Numbered from the stretch's first letter, positions 33,091 to 43,045 are shown. The stretch: DNA of 64,000 nt from an uncultured bacterium (GCA_938002255.1 CALLAL010000036.1:1-64000), one strand, 5' to 3'. The notes: generated by a model from the letters alone, not told the origin. Translations and numbers: made by a program.

Positions 33091-33555
33091 ATGGGAAAAA
33101 AGTTGAAAGGTGCAGAGCTTTCCGAGCGAGCAAAGGATTATTTCTGCCAGGGATTTAATTGAGCAGAATCGATTTCCTTAAGTTTTAAGGAGGGTTTTGG
33201 TGACGGAGGTTCCCTCCTTCCCAAACTGGCTACGGGATTTGGTGGTGGCATCGGAAGAAAGGGTTCTTTATGTGGCGCATTTACTGCTGGCATCATGGTA
33301 TTAGGGATGTACATGGGGAGAACCGATCCTAAGGATCGTGAATCGCTTCTGCTGGTGTATGAAAAAAGTCAGCAATTCTGGGATAGATTCGAAAAAGACC
33401 TCGGGAGTAGGAACTGTTACGATCTGATTGGCCTCCATCTCGATGATCCGGAAGAGAATAAGTTGTGGGCATTAACTGGAGGGAGAGAAAAATGCACAGC
33501 GATTATAGAAAAAGCGGCTAAAATTCTCTGTGGACTTATTGAAGAAAGAAAATAA
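33091..33555 (+). CDS. C-GCAxxG-C-C family selenoprotein
   Basis: Reads as one 154-residue protein if the TGA at 33160-33162 is selenocysteine: [20 protein letters not shown], then GFNU, then [13 protein letters not shown]. Family members have Cys at this place (GxNCAQ). After it come [27 protein letters not shown], and the later cysteines [24 protein letters not shown] gggagga ribosome site precedes the ATG, and a hairpin follows the TGA. Without read-through the gene would look like a fragment starting at 33295. Function of the family is unknown, presumed redox. It is divergent from yedE and 22 bases before gdhA. Confidence 0.9.
33175..33191 (+). promoter_or_regulatory. Bacterial SECIS hairpin in the C-GCAxxG-C-C gene
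   Basis: Perfect 7-bp stem tccttaa/ttaagga with loop gtt, beginning 12 bases after the TGA, almost the same distance as in selD. The loop contains the G-U expected for SelB binding. Confidence 0.7.
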
Positions 33556-33577
33556 TCGTTCAAGGGGGGTAAAAACA

Positions 33578-34825
33578 ATGACTACATTGAATCCTTTTAA
33601 GATTGCTCAGGAACAGTTGGATGCAGCAGCCCAAAGGCTGGGACTGGATTCCGCAACTCACGAACTGCTACGATGGCCGCAGAAGGAATTAATCGTAACC
33701 ATTCCCATTCAGATGGATGACGGAAAGGTCAGGGTCTTTCATGGTTACCGCGTTCAGTACAACTATGCCCGAGGGCCAGCGAAGGGCGGGTTGAGGTGGC
33801 ACCCTGAGGAGACAATCGATACGGTGAGGGCTCTGGCAGCATGGATGACCTGGAAAACAGCAGTGGTCGATATACCTCTTGGAGGAGGCAAAGGAGGGGT
33901 GACCTGCAATCCGAAAGAAATGTCCGAAACAGAGAAGCAGCGTCTGGCACGGGGCTATATTCGAGCCGTTGCCAGCATGCTTTCCGTGACCAAGGATGTT
34001 CCGGCTCCCGATGTCTATACCACACCCCAGATTATGGCCTGGATGATGGATGAGTATGAGACTCTCGTCGGTGAACATCATCCTGGAGTCATCACCGGAA
34101 AGCCCATTCCCTTAGGAGGATCAGAAGGACGGGGAGATGCCACAGCAAGAGGTGGGATCTATGTCACCCGGGAAGCGGCCAAGGTTTTAGGCATTGACCT
34201 TAGGGAGAAGACCATGGCCATTCAGGGGTTCGGGAATGCAGGCCAGCATGCGGCTCTTTTAGGGCACGAACTTTTGGGGTTGAAACTTGTGGCTGTGTCA
34301 GATTCCAGAGGTGGGATCTATAACCCTAAAGGGATGGATGTAAAACAAGCGGTTGATTATAAATTAAGGACAGGAAGGCTGGAAGGTTTTCCAGGGGCAG
34401 AGTCCATTTCGAATGAAGAGCTTCTCCAGCTTGATGTGACTGTTCTCTTTCCTTCCGCCCTCGAAAATACCATCACCTCCTCAAATGCTGGTAAAATACG
34501 CTGCAAGATTTCCTGTGAACTTGCCAATGGCCCCACCACTCCAGAAGCTGATGACATCCTCTATCAAAATGGGGTTTTCGTCCTTCCGGATTTTCTTGCC
34601 AATGCCGGAGGGGTAACGGTTTCTTATTTTGAACAGGTCCAGAATACTTACAATTTTTACTGGCCACTGGATGAAGTTCATCGAAGATTGGATGAGAAAA
34701 TGACCAGGGCGTTCCATGGTGTGTATCAGTTGTACCTCAAGGAGAAAGTGACGATGAGGCAGGCAGCCTATCTGGTTTCAGTCGCCAGAGTCGCTGAAGC
34801 CTGCAAATTAAGAGGATGGGTATAG
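33578..34825 (+). CDS. gdhA: Glutamate dehydrogenase (Glu/Leu/Phe/Val dehydrogenase family)
   Basis: Hexameric-type amino-acid dehydrogenase of 415 residues interconverting glutamate and 2-oxoglutarate plus ammonia. Substrate-site segments [11 protein letters not shown] and [16 protein letters not shown] and the PAPDVYT loop are present; the nucleotide-binding motif is [12 protein letters not shown]. The ATG at 33578 follows aaggggggt; codons upstream overlap the selenoprotein gene. Cofactor preference is not clear. Confidence 0.94.
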   Translation: MTTLNPFKIAQEQLDAAAQRLGLDSATHELLRWPQKELIVTIPIQMDDGKVRVFHGYRVQYNYARGPAKGGLRWHPEETIDTVRALAAWMTWKTAVVDIPLGGGKGGVTCNPKEMSETEKQRLARGYIRAVASMLSVTKDVPAPDVYTTPQIMAWMMDEYETLVGEHHPGVITGKPIPLGGSEGRGDATARGGIYVTREAAKVLGIDLREKTMAIQGFGNAGQHAALLGHELLGLKLVAVSDSRGGIYNPKGMDVKQAVDYKLRTGRLEGFPGAESISNEELLQLDVTVLFPSALENTITSSNAGKIRCKISCELANGPTTPEADDILYQNGVFVLPDFLANAGGVTVSYFEQVQNTYNFYWPLDEVHRRLDEKMTRAFHGVYQLYLKEKVTMRQAAYLVSVARVAEACKLRGWV

Positions 34826-34849
34826 GATGCCTCTGTGGTTTTTTGAGCG

Positions 34850-37123
34850 ATGGATCTTCTAAAGACTTACAGACTCTATAAAAAAATCAATCAATATCCG
34901 AATCTTCTTGGGCTGATCCGAAGCACCTTTATGGAAGTCCTGGAGCAGAGAGGAATTGCCACACGGGCGAAGCTTCAGGAGAGAGTTCTTGAAGAGTTAA
35001 AGAAGGATGGACTGGACGATACGGAAGCGAATCGGCAGGAATATCTGGAGGCGTTGATCGACTACTATTTCGCTACCCATCTTACCCCTTCCGAAATCGA
35101 GAGTTATATCAACCTCGCCCGCAAACGGGACAAAGCACAGACGCTGAGCAGACTGGTCAATCAAGATCAGGCGAGTTCCCTTCAGATTTTTAATGCTCTG
35201 GAAGAGTTCTGTGAGATTCCCAAAGGGGAAGTTTATATCTCCAGAGAAGAAGCAGAAGGAATCCGTGTGGCCCTGATCACACGGTTTATCTCCAGTCAAC
35301 TGCCGTTTATTAGCCTTTCGAAAAATCATATCACGATCCGGGACTTACATGAACTGCTCCGACATACCCTCTGGAGTCGTAAACGGCCTGGTAAGTTGGG
35401 AGGGAAAGCAGCGGGGATGATCCTTGCTCATAAAATCTTATTGCCCCTGCTTGAGAAACATGATCCTGAATTGGAAGAGTATGTTCGGGTGCCAGAAACC
35501 TGGTATTTAAATTCGGGGGTTTTTTCAGAGTTTCTGGATCGCAATAACCTCTACCTTTTTCATACTTTCAAATATAAAGATCGGGAAGCGATTGAGCGAG
35601 AATACTCCCGCATTGAGGAGAGATTTCGGTTTGCAAATTTTGCCCCTGAAGTTGTCGAAGATTTCCGAAAAATTCTTGGGGAGATTGGCGAACATCCCAT
35701 TATCATCCGATCCTCAAGCATGCTCGAGGATAGTTTTGGCCTGGCCTTTTCTGGGAAGTACCTGTCCATCTTTCTGACGAATCAAGGTGATCTTGAGACC
35801 CGGTTAAATAATTTTATTATGGGACTGAAAAAGGTATTTGCGAGCACATTTGGACCTGACCCCATTCTGTATCGAAGGGATCATGGCCTCCTGGACTACG
35901 ATGAACGGATGGCCATGATGGTTCAAAAGGTGGTGGGAAGGCGGTTCGGGGATTATTTCTTCCCACTGGTGGGCGGAGTAATGTTTTCCAAAAACGTTCA
36001 TACCTGGAACCCAAAGATCAAAAAAGAAGAAGGATTAGTTCGTTTAGTCTTCGGTTTGGGAACTCGAGCTGTAGATCGGGTGGGTTCGGATTACCCCAGA
36101 ATGATTCCCTTAAGCCATCCTCTTTTAAGACCAGAGGTGACCGGAGATCAAATCCGGAAATATTCTCAGCGGCAAGTGGATGTTTTGAATCTGAAAAAGG
36201 GTGTGCTGGAGACTGTTGATTTCAAAACCCTGGTCGATCAAATCGACCATCCAGACCTTTTCTATGCCGTCTCGGTTCGGCAAGATGATCATCTCGCCCC
36301 CCCGTTCTTTAAAACCGAACGTCTCAAGGGAAAAGATCTCTGTCTCACGTTTGATAATTTTCTGACGAAGAGTCCTTTTGTTCCCCTCGCCAAGAAGATT
36401 TTATCTAAGATTGAATCGGCTTATGGGAGGCCCGTTGATATTGAGTTTGCATGGGATGAGGACAAATTCTATCTGCTTCAATGCCGGTCTCTATCCCTAA
36501 GAAATGAAAAAGAGAGGGTCGATCTTCCCGGAGAGGTTTCTCCTGAAAAAGTCCTCTTTACCACTCATGCCGCTCTTTCAAACAGTATTGTTACAAACAT
36601 CGAATATATCGTCTACGTCGATCCGAAAGCCTATGATCTGCTTCCCACTTATGAACAGAAGATGAGAATCGCATCGATTGTCAATCTGCTGAATAAAAAC
36701 CTTCAAGAGAAACGGTATGCTTTGATGGGACCTGGTCGATGGGGGAGCAATGACATTAATTTAGGAGTTCGAGTGACCTATTCCAACATCAACAAGACCC
36801 GCGTCTTGATTGAGATTGCCTTTGCCAAGAATGGATCCACGCCAGAAGTCTCCTATGGAACCCATTTCTTTCAGGATCTCGTTGAAGCGGATATCGCCAT
36901 TGTTCCTCTCTATCCGGACGATCCAGAATCTGTTTTTAATGAAGCATTTTTATTGAAATCACCGAACCTTTTGAGGACGATGGTGCCCGAGGAAAAAGAG
37001 TTAGAGGCCGTGGTTAAAGTAATTCACATTCCTTCTGTATGCAATGGTGATTTCTTACATGTCTATCTCAGCACCCAGCATCAAAGAGGGATTGGCCTTT
37101 TCGGATCTCCTCAAGAAGGATGA
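34850..37123 (+). CDS. PEP-synthase-like pyruvate/phosphate-binding (PPDK N-terminal) protein
   Basis: A 757-residue protein. Residues 1-175 are helical without a recognised domain; from about 180 (RPGKLGGKAAGMILAHKIL) it has the ATP-grasp/pyruvate-phosphate dikinase nucleotide domain, with PIIIRSSSMLEDSFGLAFSG and the later GRPVDIEFAWDEDKFYLLQCR. The phosphohistidine and PEP/pyruvate barrel domains are absent and a C-terminal 200-residue region (RYALMGPGRWGSNDINLGVR) replaces them. The reaction is unknown. No ribosome site is obvious; it lies 24 bases after gdhA and overlaps the in-frame region before trpS. Confidence 0.82.
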   Translation: MDLLKTYRLYKKINQYPNLLGLIRSTFMEVLEQRGIATRAKLQERVLEELKKDGLDDTEANRQEYLEALIDYYFATHLTPSEIESYINLARKRDKAQTLSRLVNQDQASSLQIFNALEEFCEIPKGEVYISREEAEGIRVALITRFISSQLPFISLSKNHITIRDLHELLRHTLWSRKRPGKLGGKAAGMILAHKILLPLLEKHDPELEEYVRVPETWYLNSGVFSEFLDRNNLYLFHTFKYKDREAIEREYSRIEERFRFANFAPEVVEDFRKILGEIGEHPIIIRSSSMLEDSFGLAFSGKYLSIFLTNQGDLETRLNNFIMGLKKVFASTFGPDPILYRRDHGLLDYDERMAMMVQKVVGRRFGDYFFPLVGGVMFSKNVHTWNPKIKKEEGLVRLVFGLGTRAVDRVGSDYPRMIPLSHPLLRPEVTGDQIRKYSQRQVDVLNLKKGVLETVDFKTLVDQIDHPDLFYAVSVRQDDHLAPPFFKTERLKGKDLCLTFDNFLTKSPFVPLAKKILSKIESAYGRPVDIEFAWDEDKFYLLQCRSLSLRNEKERVDLPGEVSPEKVLFTTHAALSNSIVTNIEYIVYVDPKAYDLLPTYEQKMRIASIVNLLNKNLQEKRYALMGPGRWGSNDINLGVRVTYSNINKTRVLIEIAFAKNGSTPEVSYGTHFFQDLVEADIAIVPLYPDDPESVFNEAFLLKSPNLLRTMVPEEKELEAVVKVIHIPSVCNGDFLHVYLSTQHQRGIGLFGSPQEG

Positions 37124-37185
37124 ACTTTGAGATAGCCGTAGGGGAGAACTTCGTTACAGAAAAGAGGATAGGGGAGGCGTTACCG

Positions 37186-38172
37186 ATGGACCGCATCTTT
37201 AGTGGAATACAGCCCTCCGGGGAAATTCATATTGGCAATTATGTCGGCGCCATACGCAACTGGGTCAAACTGATTGACCGTTATGACTGCATTTATTGCG
37301 TGGTCGATTATCATGCCATTACGATCGAATATGATGTGACCCTTATGCAGAAAAGAATTCTTGAAACGGCCACCATTCTGGTCGCATGCGGCTTGACTCC
37401 AGACAAATGCATCGTATCCGTTCAGTCCCACATCCCCGAGCACACGGAACTAACATGGATCTTTAATTGTGTCACTCCTGTAGGTGAACTCGAAAGGATG
37501 ACCCAATTCAAGGAAAAGGGGAGGCGACACCGGCACAATGTGAATGTGGGACTTCTCGATTACCCTGTCCTTCAAGCGGCAGATATTCTGATCTATAAAG
37601 CCGGTTATGTACCTGTGGGTGAGGATCAAGTCCAGCATGTAGAATTTTCGAGGGAGGTGGCCCGGAAATTTAATGCCAGGTTCGGTAAGACCTTTCCTGA
37701 GCCTCAGGTCATTCTTTCTGAAGCACCGAGAATCATGGGGACGGATGGGAGCGCCAAGATGTCAAAATCATTGAACAATGCCATCGGTCTTCTTGATCCT
37801 CCTGAAATGATCTGGGAGAAACTTCGGACGGCTGCAACCTGTGAACACCGACAAAGAAGGACTGATCCAGGTCATCCAGAACACTGCAACATCTTCACCA
37901 TGCATCAGGCGTTTTCAAAACCGGATCAGATTTCGTTTGTCGACCAACAGTGTCGGACGGCCGGGATCGGGTGTATCGAATGTAAGGAAATCCTCTTCAG
38001 GAATATGAAGGAAGAACTGGAGCCGATTCAGGCCCGGGTTCGGAAGATGAATGGCACCCCCGGGTATATTATCGATATATTAAAATCAGGAGCGGCCCGC
38101 TGTAAAACCATTGCTGGAGAAGTGATGGATGAGGTCCGAACGAAGGTTGGTATTAAGCCGTCGTGGCTTTAG
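37186..38172 (+). CDS. trpS: Tryptophanyl-tRNA synthetase
   Basis: Class I synthetase of 328 residues charging tRNA-Trp. The start MDRIFSGIQPSGEIHIGNYV contains the HIGN signature, and AKMSKSLNNA is the KMSKS loop. The ATG at 37186 follows ggggagg; upstream in-frame codons overlap the previous gene by four bases and add 22 residues not seen in the family. It converges on purL with eight bases between stops. Confidence 0.95.
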   Translation: MDRIFSGIQPSGEIHIGNYVGAIRNWVKLIDRYDCIYCVVDYHAITIEYDVTLMQKRILETATILVACGLTPDKCIVSVQSHIPEHTELTWIFNCVTPVGELERMTQFKEKGRRHRHNVNVGLLDYPVLQAADILIYKAGYVPVGEDQVQHVEFSREVARKFNARFGKTFPEPQVILSEAPRIMGTDGSAKMSKSLNNAIGLLDPPEMIWEKLRTAATCEHRQRRTDPGHPEHCNIFTMHQAFSKPDQISFVDQQCRTAGIGCIECKEILFRNMKEELEPIQARVRKMNGTPGYIIDILKSGAARCKTIAGEVMDEVRTKVGIKPSWL

Positions 38173-38180
38173 GAATAGTC

Positions 38181-41100
38181 TTATCTCACCTCTTCACACC
38201 ACTGTCTTGCATTCTGAAACATCCTGATCCACGGAGATGCTTTGAGCCTCTGGTTTAAATCTGCGGGCATCCATGGCCACTGCCATTTGAGAAAGGCTCG
38301 CTCCGGATGGGGCATCACCGCCAGATGGCGACCATCTGGAGAACAGAGTCCAGTAATCCCAAAGGGTGAGCCATTGGGATTAAAAGGATAACTCTGGGAA
38401 ACCTTTCCGTCCTGCTGTCCTTCATCATCCACGAAGACAAGGGAAACCAGTTTTTTCTGGATGACCTCATCAATCAATGAGGGATCAGGAGAGAAAAGTC
38501 TTCCCTCCCCATGGGCTACCCAGACTCCAAGGATTGCCCCCTCCATTCCTCTGAACATGATCGCAGGACTTTCCAGGATCTTTACCGTTACCCAACGGGA
38601 TTCGAAACGACCGGAGGTGTTTTGGATGAATCGGGGTTGGAGAGAATCGGGGATCCCTTTCCAGGGCACCCAGCCAAGCAGGGCGAAGAGCTGGCACCCA
38701 TTACAGACTCCTAAGGAAAAGGTGTCAGGACGATCATAAAATTCATCAAACATCCTTCTCAATCGGTCATTAAACCGGATGACCGAAGCCCAACCTTTCG
38801 CGCTTTCCGGTACATCCGCATAAGAGAATCCTCCAACCGCCACAAGTCCTCTGAAACGCTCGAGGGTGATACGGCCCTGAATGAGATCGGTCATCGTAAT
38901 ATCCCAAGGACGAAATCCTGCCTGATAGAAAGCCGAAGTCATCTCCCGATCTCCATTGCTTCCTTCCTCTCTGAGGATTGCGACCTCTGGTTTTTCTCGA
39001 TCTTCCAGCAGGATTGGGGAGGTCGGTTCAGGGTCAAAGGGAATGATATAAGTGGGTCCCTTTCGCTCAAAAATATTTTTCCGTTCTTCGTCAGCACATT
39101 GAGGGTTCATCTGAAGACGCTCAATTTGATAGGATGTCTCTTCCCAATACTGACGAAGAAGACGCATGTCCGAGTCGAGAACAGTCTGAGAATTAACAAT
39201 GACCCGAATTCTTTTTTCCTCCGTCGTTTCACCGATGAGGGCTGAAGGAAGATGGTAGGCTTGGAGGACTTCCAAAATGTTATGGAGGTTACTCTGACGG
39301 CATTCAATGACCACCCCCAATTCCTCAGCAAAGAGCCTTTCCAAGGGAGTCCAGGATCCCTCCAGGTGAATGGTCAATCCACAGTTCCCCGCAAACGCCA
39401 TTTCAAGAAGGGTGGTCAGGAGACCCCCATCACTGATGTCGTGTCCGGCAAGAATCAAATTCTCAGCGATCAATTGCTGAAGGGCGTTGAAGGCAGATTT
39501 GAGCCTTTCAGGGTCATCGACATCTGGCGATTCGTTTCCGAGTTGTCCATAGGCTTGGGCCAGGGCTGATCCCCCAAGACGGACCCGATTTCCGGCGATG
39601 TCAATGAAAAGAAGCTGGGTTTCCCCGGGGCATTTAATGTCGGGAGTGACCACCTTTGTAATGTCTGGCATGGTCGAATACGCAGAGATCACCAGTTCAC
39701 GGGGTGATTTTACGATCTCTTCACCCACCCGGGTTGCCATAGAAAGACTATCCTTTCCGCCATCCACGGCAATGCCAAGTCGGATCATCAAATCACGCAT
39801 GGCACAAGCTGCATCATAAAGGGCGGCACCTTCCCCTGGAAGTTTGGGTGCCCACATCCAGTTGGCTGAGCATTTGATATCTTCCAAATGACGGATCTTT
39901 GCCCATACGATATTGGTTAACGCCTCTCCCACCGCCATTCTCGCTCCTGCTTTTGGATTGACCAACATTTTGATTGGCTGCTCGCCAATCGAGGTGGCGG
40001 CCCCGGTTAATCCAAAATGGCTCTGGGCGATAACCGCAAGATTGCTGACCGTCAATTGAAGGGGACCACAGCATTGCTGTCTCGCAATCAAACCAGTGAC
40101 ACTCCGATCCACTTTGTTAGTGAGAAATCGTTTTGACCCTACGGAAAGATGACGAAGAACGCGAAAAAGAGCTTCGTCCACTGAGGCGGAGGCAGGGAGG
40201 TGAAGAGGTTTCAGGAGTGGTTCTATCCTCTCATCTTTGAAGGTTTTTTGGGGCATATTGCCGAGTACCATCTCGAGATTAAGATTGACAGGCGTTGAGT
40301 CATCGAGCTCGTCATGGACTACGAATCGGCCATCCCCGGTTACCTCTCCAAGAACCTCACAGTTGACTTTCTCCCTCTCGCAAAGGAATTTAAATTCTTC
40401 CATTCGTTCAGGAGCGATGAGAAAACCGCATCGCTCCTGATACTCGGCAATCCAGATTTCAAGCACCGAGAGCGTCGGGTCACCCAATTTGATTCGTCTC
40501 AGTTCGATCCTGCCACCTGCTCTTTCCACCAGTTCCTTCAGCACATTGGCAGGTCCACCGGCTCCCTGATCATGAATACTCAAAATGGGATTGCGATCCC
40601 CCATCTCAATACAAGCACGGATCACGCGGTTCAACTTCTGTTCCATTTCAGCATCCCCCCTCTGAACCGCATTGAAATCGAGTTCTTCCACGTTTTCGCC
40701 CTGGAGTTTGCTCGAGGCTGATCCGCCACTAATACCAATCTTGTAAGCAGGACCTCCGACCTGGACGATCAGCATCCCCTTGTGGGCCTCTTCCTTTTCC
40801 ACATGTCTCGCATCAATCTGTCCGATTCCACCGGTGAACATAATAGGCTTAATCCAAGCCCAACGTTCACCATTGGGAAGCCTCTGGTCAAAGGAACGAG
40901 TAAACCCAAGAATGATGGGCTCCCCGAATTTGTTTCCGTAATCGCTCGCTCCGTCGCTTGCCCTGATTTCAATGGTGAGAGGAGAGGCGAGGTTCGTTAG
41001 ATAAACGGATTCCTTGTCTTCCCACGGCAGGTCATATCCAGGAATCAACAGGTTGGCCACACAATAAGCGGCTGTCCCTGCCACCACCAGACCTCCTCTT

Positions 41101-41999
41101 CCTGTAGCATGGACGTCACGAATTCTTCCTCCTGTTCCTGTCTCGGCCCCTGGGAATGGGGCGACCCCGGTCGGGAAGTTATGGGTCTCTGCTGTGAACA
41201 GAATGTGATATAAGACCTTTTGTTTTTTGAAAGGAGAAGGGTTGCCGGGTCGCTCAGGCAGAATCGTCCAGCAGTCATATCCTTTAATTCCACTTGAATT
41301 GTCTTTGAAGGCAATCAGGCTATTGGAGGGATTGGCTTTTAAGGTGGACTTGACAATCTCCAAAAGGGTCTCCGGCATGACCACGCCGTTGATCATCTGC
41401 TTGCCTTTGAAAAAACCATGCCGGGAATGTTCACTATTGGCATTATCGAGATCTCGAATTTCAACGATGGTGGGATTCCTTTTCTCTTCATTCACAAAAT
41501 AATGATAGTAGAGCTGCCTATCCCATTCATCCATAGCCAGTCCCGGGATTTCGAGTAGTGCCTCTGGACCCTTTTCCATTAAAGGAATCTCAAAAACGGG
41601 TTCAGGTTGAATTCCGGATTCAAATGTGTCCAGTGGATGCTCATAAAGGCATTCCGTCATCCGATCGTGATGTTCCTGAACAAATCGGGCCTTATCCATT
41701 CCGGGAGCAAGGCGGTATCGTCTGGATCGCTCTATTCGAGTCACTTTCTTCAGCCCGCAAGTATGGCAGATGGAGACGAGATTGGTTGAATAGGCCGTGG
41801 CAAAATTCATTCTTGGACCGAGTTCGACCACCTCACAATCCTCCGGGTAAGCTGATTTCATGGAAACGCTTTCAGCCATGAAGCCGTTTGCTAAGATCTG
41901 CCTCAATATGGAGAACTCCTTCCCATCGAGGGACACAGAGGTTTCAACATTGAAGCAGTATTCGAGGTGATCATTCCTCGGTAGAAAAAAGTGTAACAT
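38181..41999 (-). CDS. purL: Phosphoribosylformylglycinamidine synthase (single-chain PurL)
   Basis: Large PurL of 1272 residues that converts FGAR to FGAM in purine synthesis. It has the N-terminal PurS-like region, two AIRS-type domains (GGRIRDVHATGRGGLVVAGT; VDGGKDSLSM) and a C-terminal glutaminase with nucleophile in SLGVCNGCQLFALLGW and the AVMPHPERAF site. Single-chain PurL is typical of proteobacteria-like lineages. It lies 14 bases after purN on the same strand. Confidence 0.96.
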   Translation of the reverse strand: MLHFFLPRNDHLEYCFNVETSVSLDGKEFSILRQILANGFMAESVSMKSAYPEDCEVVELGPRMNFATAYSTNLVSICHTCGLKKVTRIERSRRYRLAPGMDKARFVQEHHDRMTECLYEHPLDTFESGIQPEPVFEIPLMEKGPEALLEIPGLAMDEWDRQLYYHYFVNEEKRNPTIVEIRDLDNANSEHSRHGFFKGKQMINGVVMPETLLEIVKSTLKANPSNSLIAFKDNSSGIKGYDCWTILPERPGNPSPFKKQKVLYHILFTAETHNFPTGVAPFPGAETGTGGRIRDVHATGRGGLVVAGTAAYCVANLLIPGYDLPWEDKESVYLTNLASPLTIEIRASDGASDYGNKFGEPIILGFTRSFDQRLPNGERWAWIKPIMFTGGIGQIDARHVEKEEAHKGMLIVQVGGPAYKIGISGGSASSKLQGENVEELDFNAVQRGDAEMEQKLNRVIRACIEMGDRNPILSIHDQGAGGPANVLKELVERAGGRIELRRIKLGDPTLSVLEIWIAEYQERCGFLIAPERMEEFKFLCEREKVNCEVLGEVTGDGRFVVHDELDDSTPVNLNLEMVLGNMPQKTFKDERIEPLLKPLHLPASASVDEALFRVLRHLSVGSKRFLTNKVDRSVTGLIARQQCCGPLQLTVSNLAVIAQSHFGLTGAATSIGEQPIKMLVNPKAGARMAVGEALTNIVWAKIRHLEDIKCSANWMWAPKLPGEGAALYDAACAMRDLMIRLGIAVDGGKDSLSMATRVGEEIVKSPRELVISAYSTMPDITKVVTPDIKCPGETQLLFIDIAGNRVRLGGSALAQAYGQLGNESPDVDDPERLKSAFNALQQLIAENLILAGHDISDGGLLTTLLEMAFAGNCGLTIHLEGSWTPLERLFAEELGVVIECRQSNLHNILEVLQAYHLPSALIGETTEEKRIRVIVNSQTVLDSDMRLLRQYWEETSYQIERLQMNPQCADEERKNIFERKGPTYIIPFDPEPTSPILLEDREKPEVAILREEGSNGDREMTSAFYQAGFRPWDITMTDLIQGRITLERFRGLVAVGGFSYADVPESAKGWASVIRFNDRLRRMFDEFYDRPDTFSLGVCNGCQLFALLGWVPWKGIPDSLQPRFIQNTSGRFESRWVTVKILESPAIMFRGMEGAILGVWVAHGEGRLFSPDPSLIDEVIQKKLVSLVFVDDEGQQDGKVSQSYPFNPNGSPFGITGLCSPDGRHLAVMPHPERAFLKWQWPWMPADLNQRLKASPWIRMFQNARQWCEEVR

Positions 42000-42013
42000 T
42001 CGTCTCCTCCCAA

Positions 42014-42676
42014 TTAATAAAAAAGCCTCGAGGGTTTTCCACTTTTATAAAAGACCTGTCCATGGCTAAGATAAATGTATTGATGGACCACCAAGTTTAA
42101 GATATAGCTCTGCCAGGCCCGCTCTTTTTCATTGACCCTTTTGGCTAGGGTTTCAGCATCATCGTCCGGTCTGATCAGCACAGGCATCTGGAAGAAAATT
42201 GGGCCATGGTCATAAGCAGTTTCATCAACAAAATGCATGGTCACTGCGCTTTGAGTGATCTCTCCCCGCCGATAAGCAGCCATCACAGCCTCATGAACAT
42301 GATGACCGTACATTCCTGGGCCTCCGAATCGGGGAAGAGGGCCGGGGTGGATATTAACAGTTTTAGCCGGATCGAGTCCTCGAACAAATTTTAACCATCC
42401 AGAACACATGACAAAATCTGCCCGATACTTATTAACGAAGGATTGGTAACCTTTGGCTTCAAAAGGCCCGGGCCAATACTCGAAAGGAATTCGAAGGGCC
42501 TGAGCTTTTTTAAAGACTCCTCCCTCAGGATGGTTTGAAATGACTCCAACGATTTCAGCGTCCAAAACGGGTGGGTTAGTTCGGGAGAATTCGACCAATT
42601 CCTGGAAACCCGAACCTCCTCCTCGCGCATCGCCGCTTGCAAACACTAAAACCCTGATTTTTTGGGCAGATGCCAT
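42014..42676 (-). CDS. purN: Phosphoribosylglycinamide formyltransferase-like protein
   Basis: A 220-residue formyltransferase-fold protein. The catalytic residues appear as NIHPGPLPRFGG (Asn, His) and ETAYDHGPIF (Asp). The loop GMYGHHVHEAVMAAYRRGEI is close to PurN rather than to methionyl-tRNA formyltransferase. The ATG at 42676 is preferred because ggagg lies eight bases upstream. It is upstream of purL, supporting a purine role. Confidence 0.88.
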   Translation of the reverse strand: MASAQKIRVLVFASGDARGGGSGFQELVEFSRTNPPVLDAEIVGVISNHPEGGVFKKAQALRIPFEYWPGPFEAKGYQSFVNKYRADFVMCSGWLKFVRGLDPAKTVNIHPGPLPRFGGPGMYGHHVHEAVMAAYRRGEITQSAVTMHFVDETAYDHGPIFFQMPVLIRPDDDAETLAKRVNEKERAWQSYILNLVVHQYIYLSHGQVFYKSGKPSRLFY

Positions 42677-42933
42677 TCCCATGTCCTCCAAAGGCTGGTC
42701 AATTCATCTATATGCAGATTAAATGATTTGGGGGAAAAGTCAACCCTCTGGGTGAGTCGCATGGATTCATGGCAAGCCTCAAGGCTAAATCGTTAGAGGT
42801 TAAACTGTTTATCTTTTTGACACAGTTGAAACGTTCTGTTCCTCCATACGTAACCTCCCGTTCGGATTCCTTCATCCTCTCCTAGGTCGGCGGAATCTTC
42901 GCTTCGAGTCCTCCCAGGTAAGAATCAAGAATT

Positions 42934-42965
42934 AAAAAGGGGATCTTAATGATCCCCTTTTTTAA
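42934..42965 (-). terminator. Rho-independent terminator after tRNA-Asn
   Basis: aaaaaggggatc and gatccccttttt form a perfect 12-bp stem around a 5-base loop, with T runs in both directions, so it can work on either strand. It lies five bases past the tRNA-Asn CCA end. Confidence 0.9.
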
Positions 42966-42969
42966 ATTC

Positions 42970-43045
42970 TGGCTCCCCGAGGAGGACTCGAACCTCCAAC
43001 CTAGTGGTTAACAGCCACCCGCTCTGCCGGTTGAGCTATCGGGGA
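42970..43045 (-). tRNA. tRNA-Asn (anticodon GTT)
   Basis: A 76-base cloverleaf with acceptor TCCCCGA/TCGGGGA, D arm tagctcaaccggcagagc, anticodon loop ctgttaa giving GTT, T loop ttcgagt, discriminator G and encoded CCA at 42970-42972. It lies between pssA and purN and is followed by a strong terminator. Confidence 0.96.

Noticed and set aside
42840-42930. T-arm-like ttcgagtcctcc sequence near tRNA-Asn
   Set aside because: No acceptor or anticodon stem can be formed around it; the match to the tRNA-Asn T arm is about a dozen bases and may be chance.
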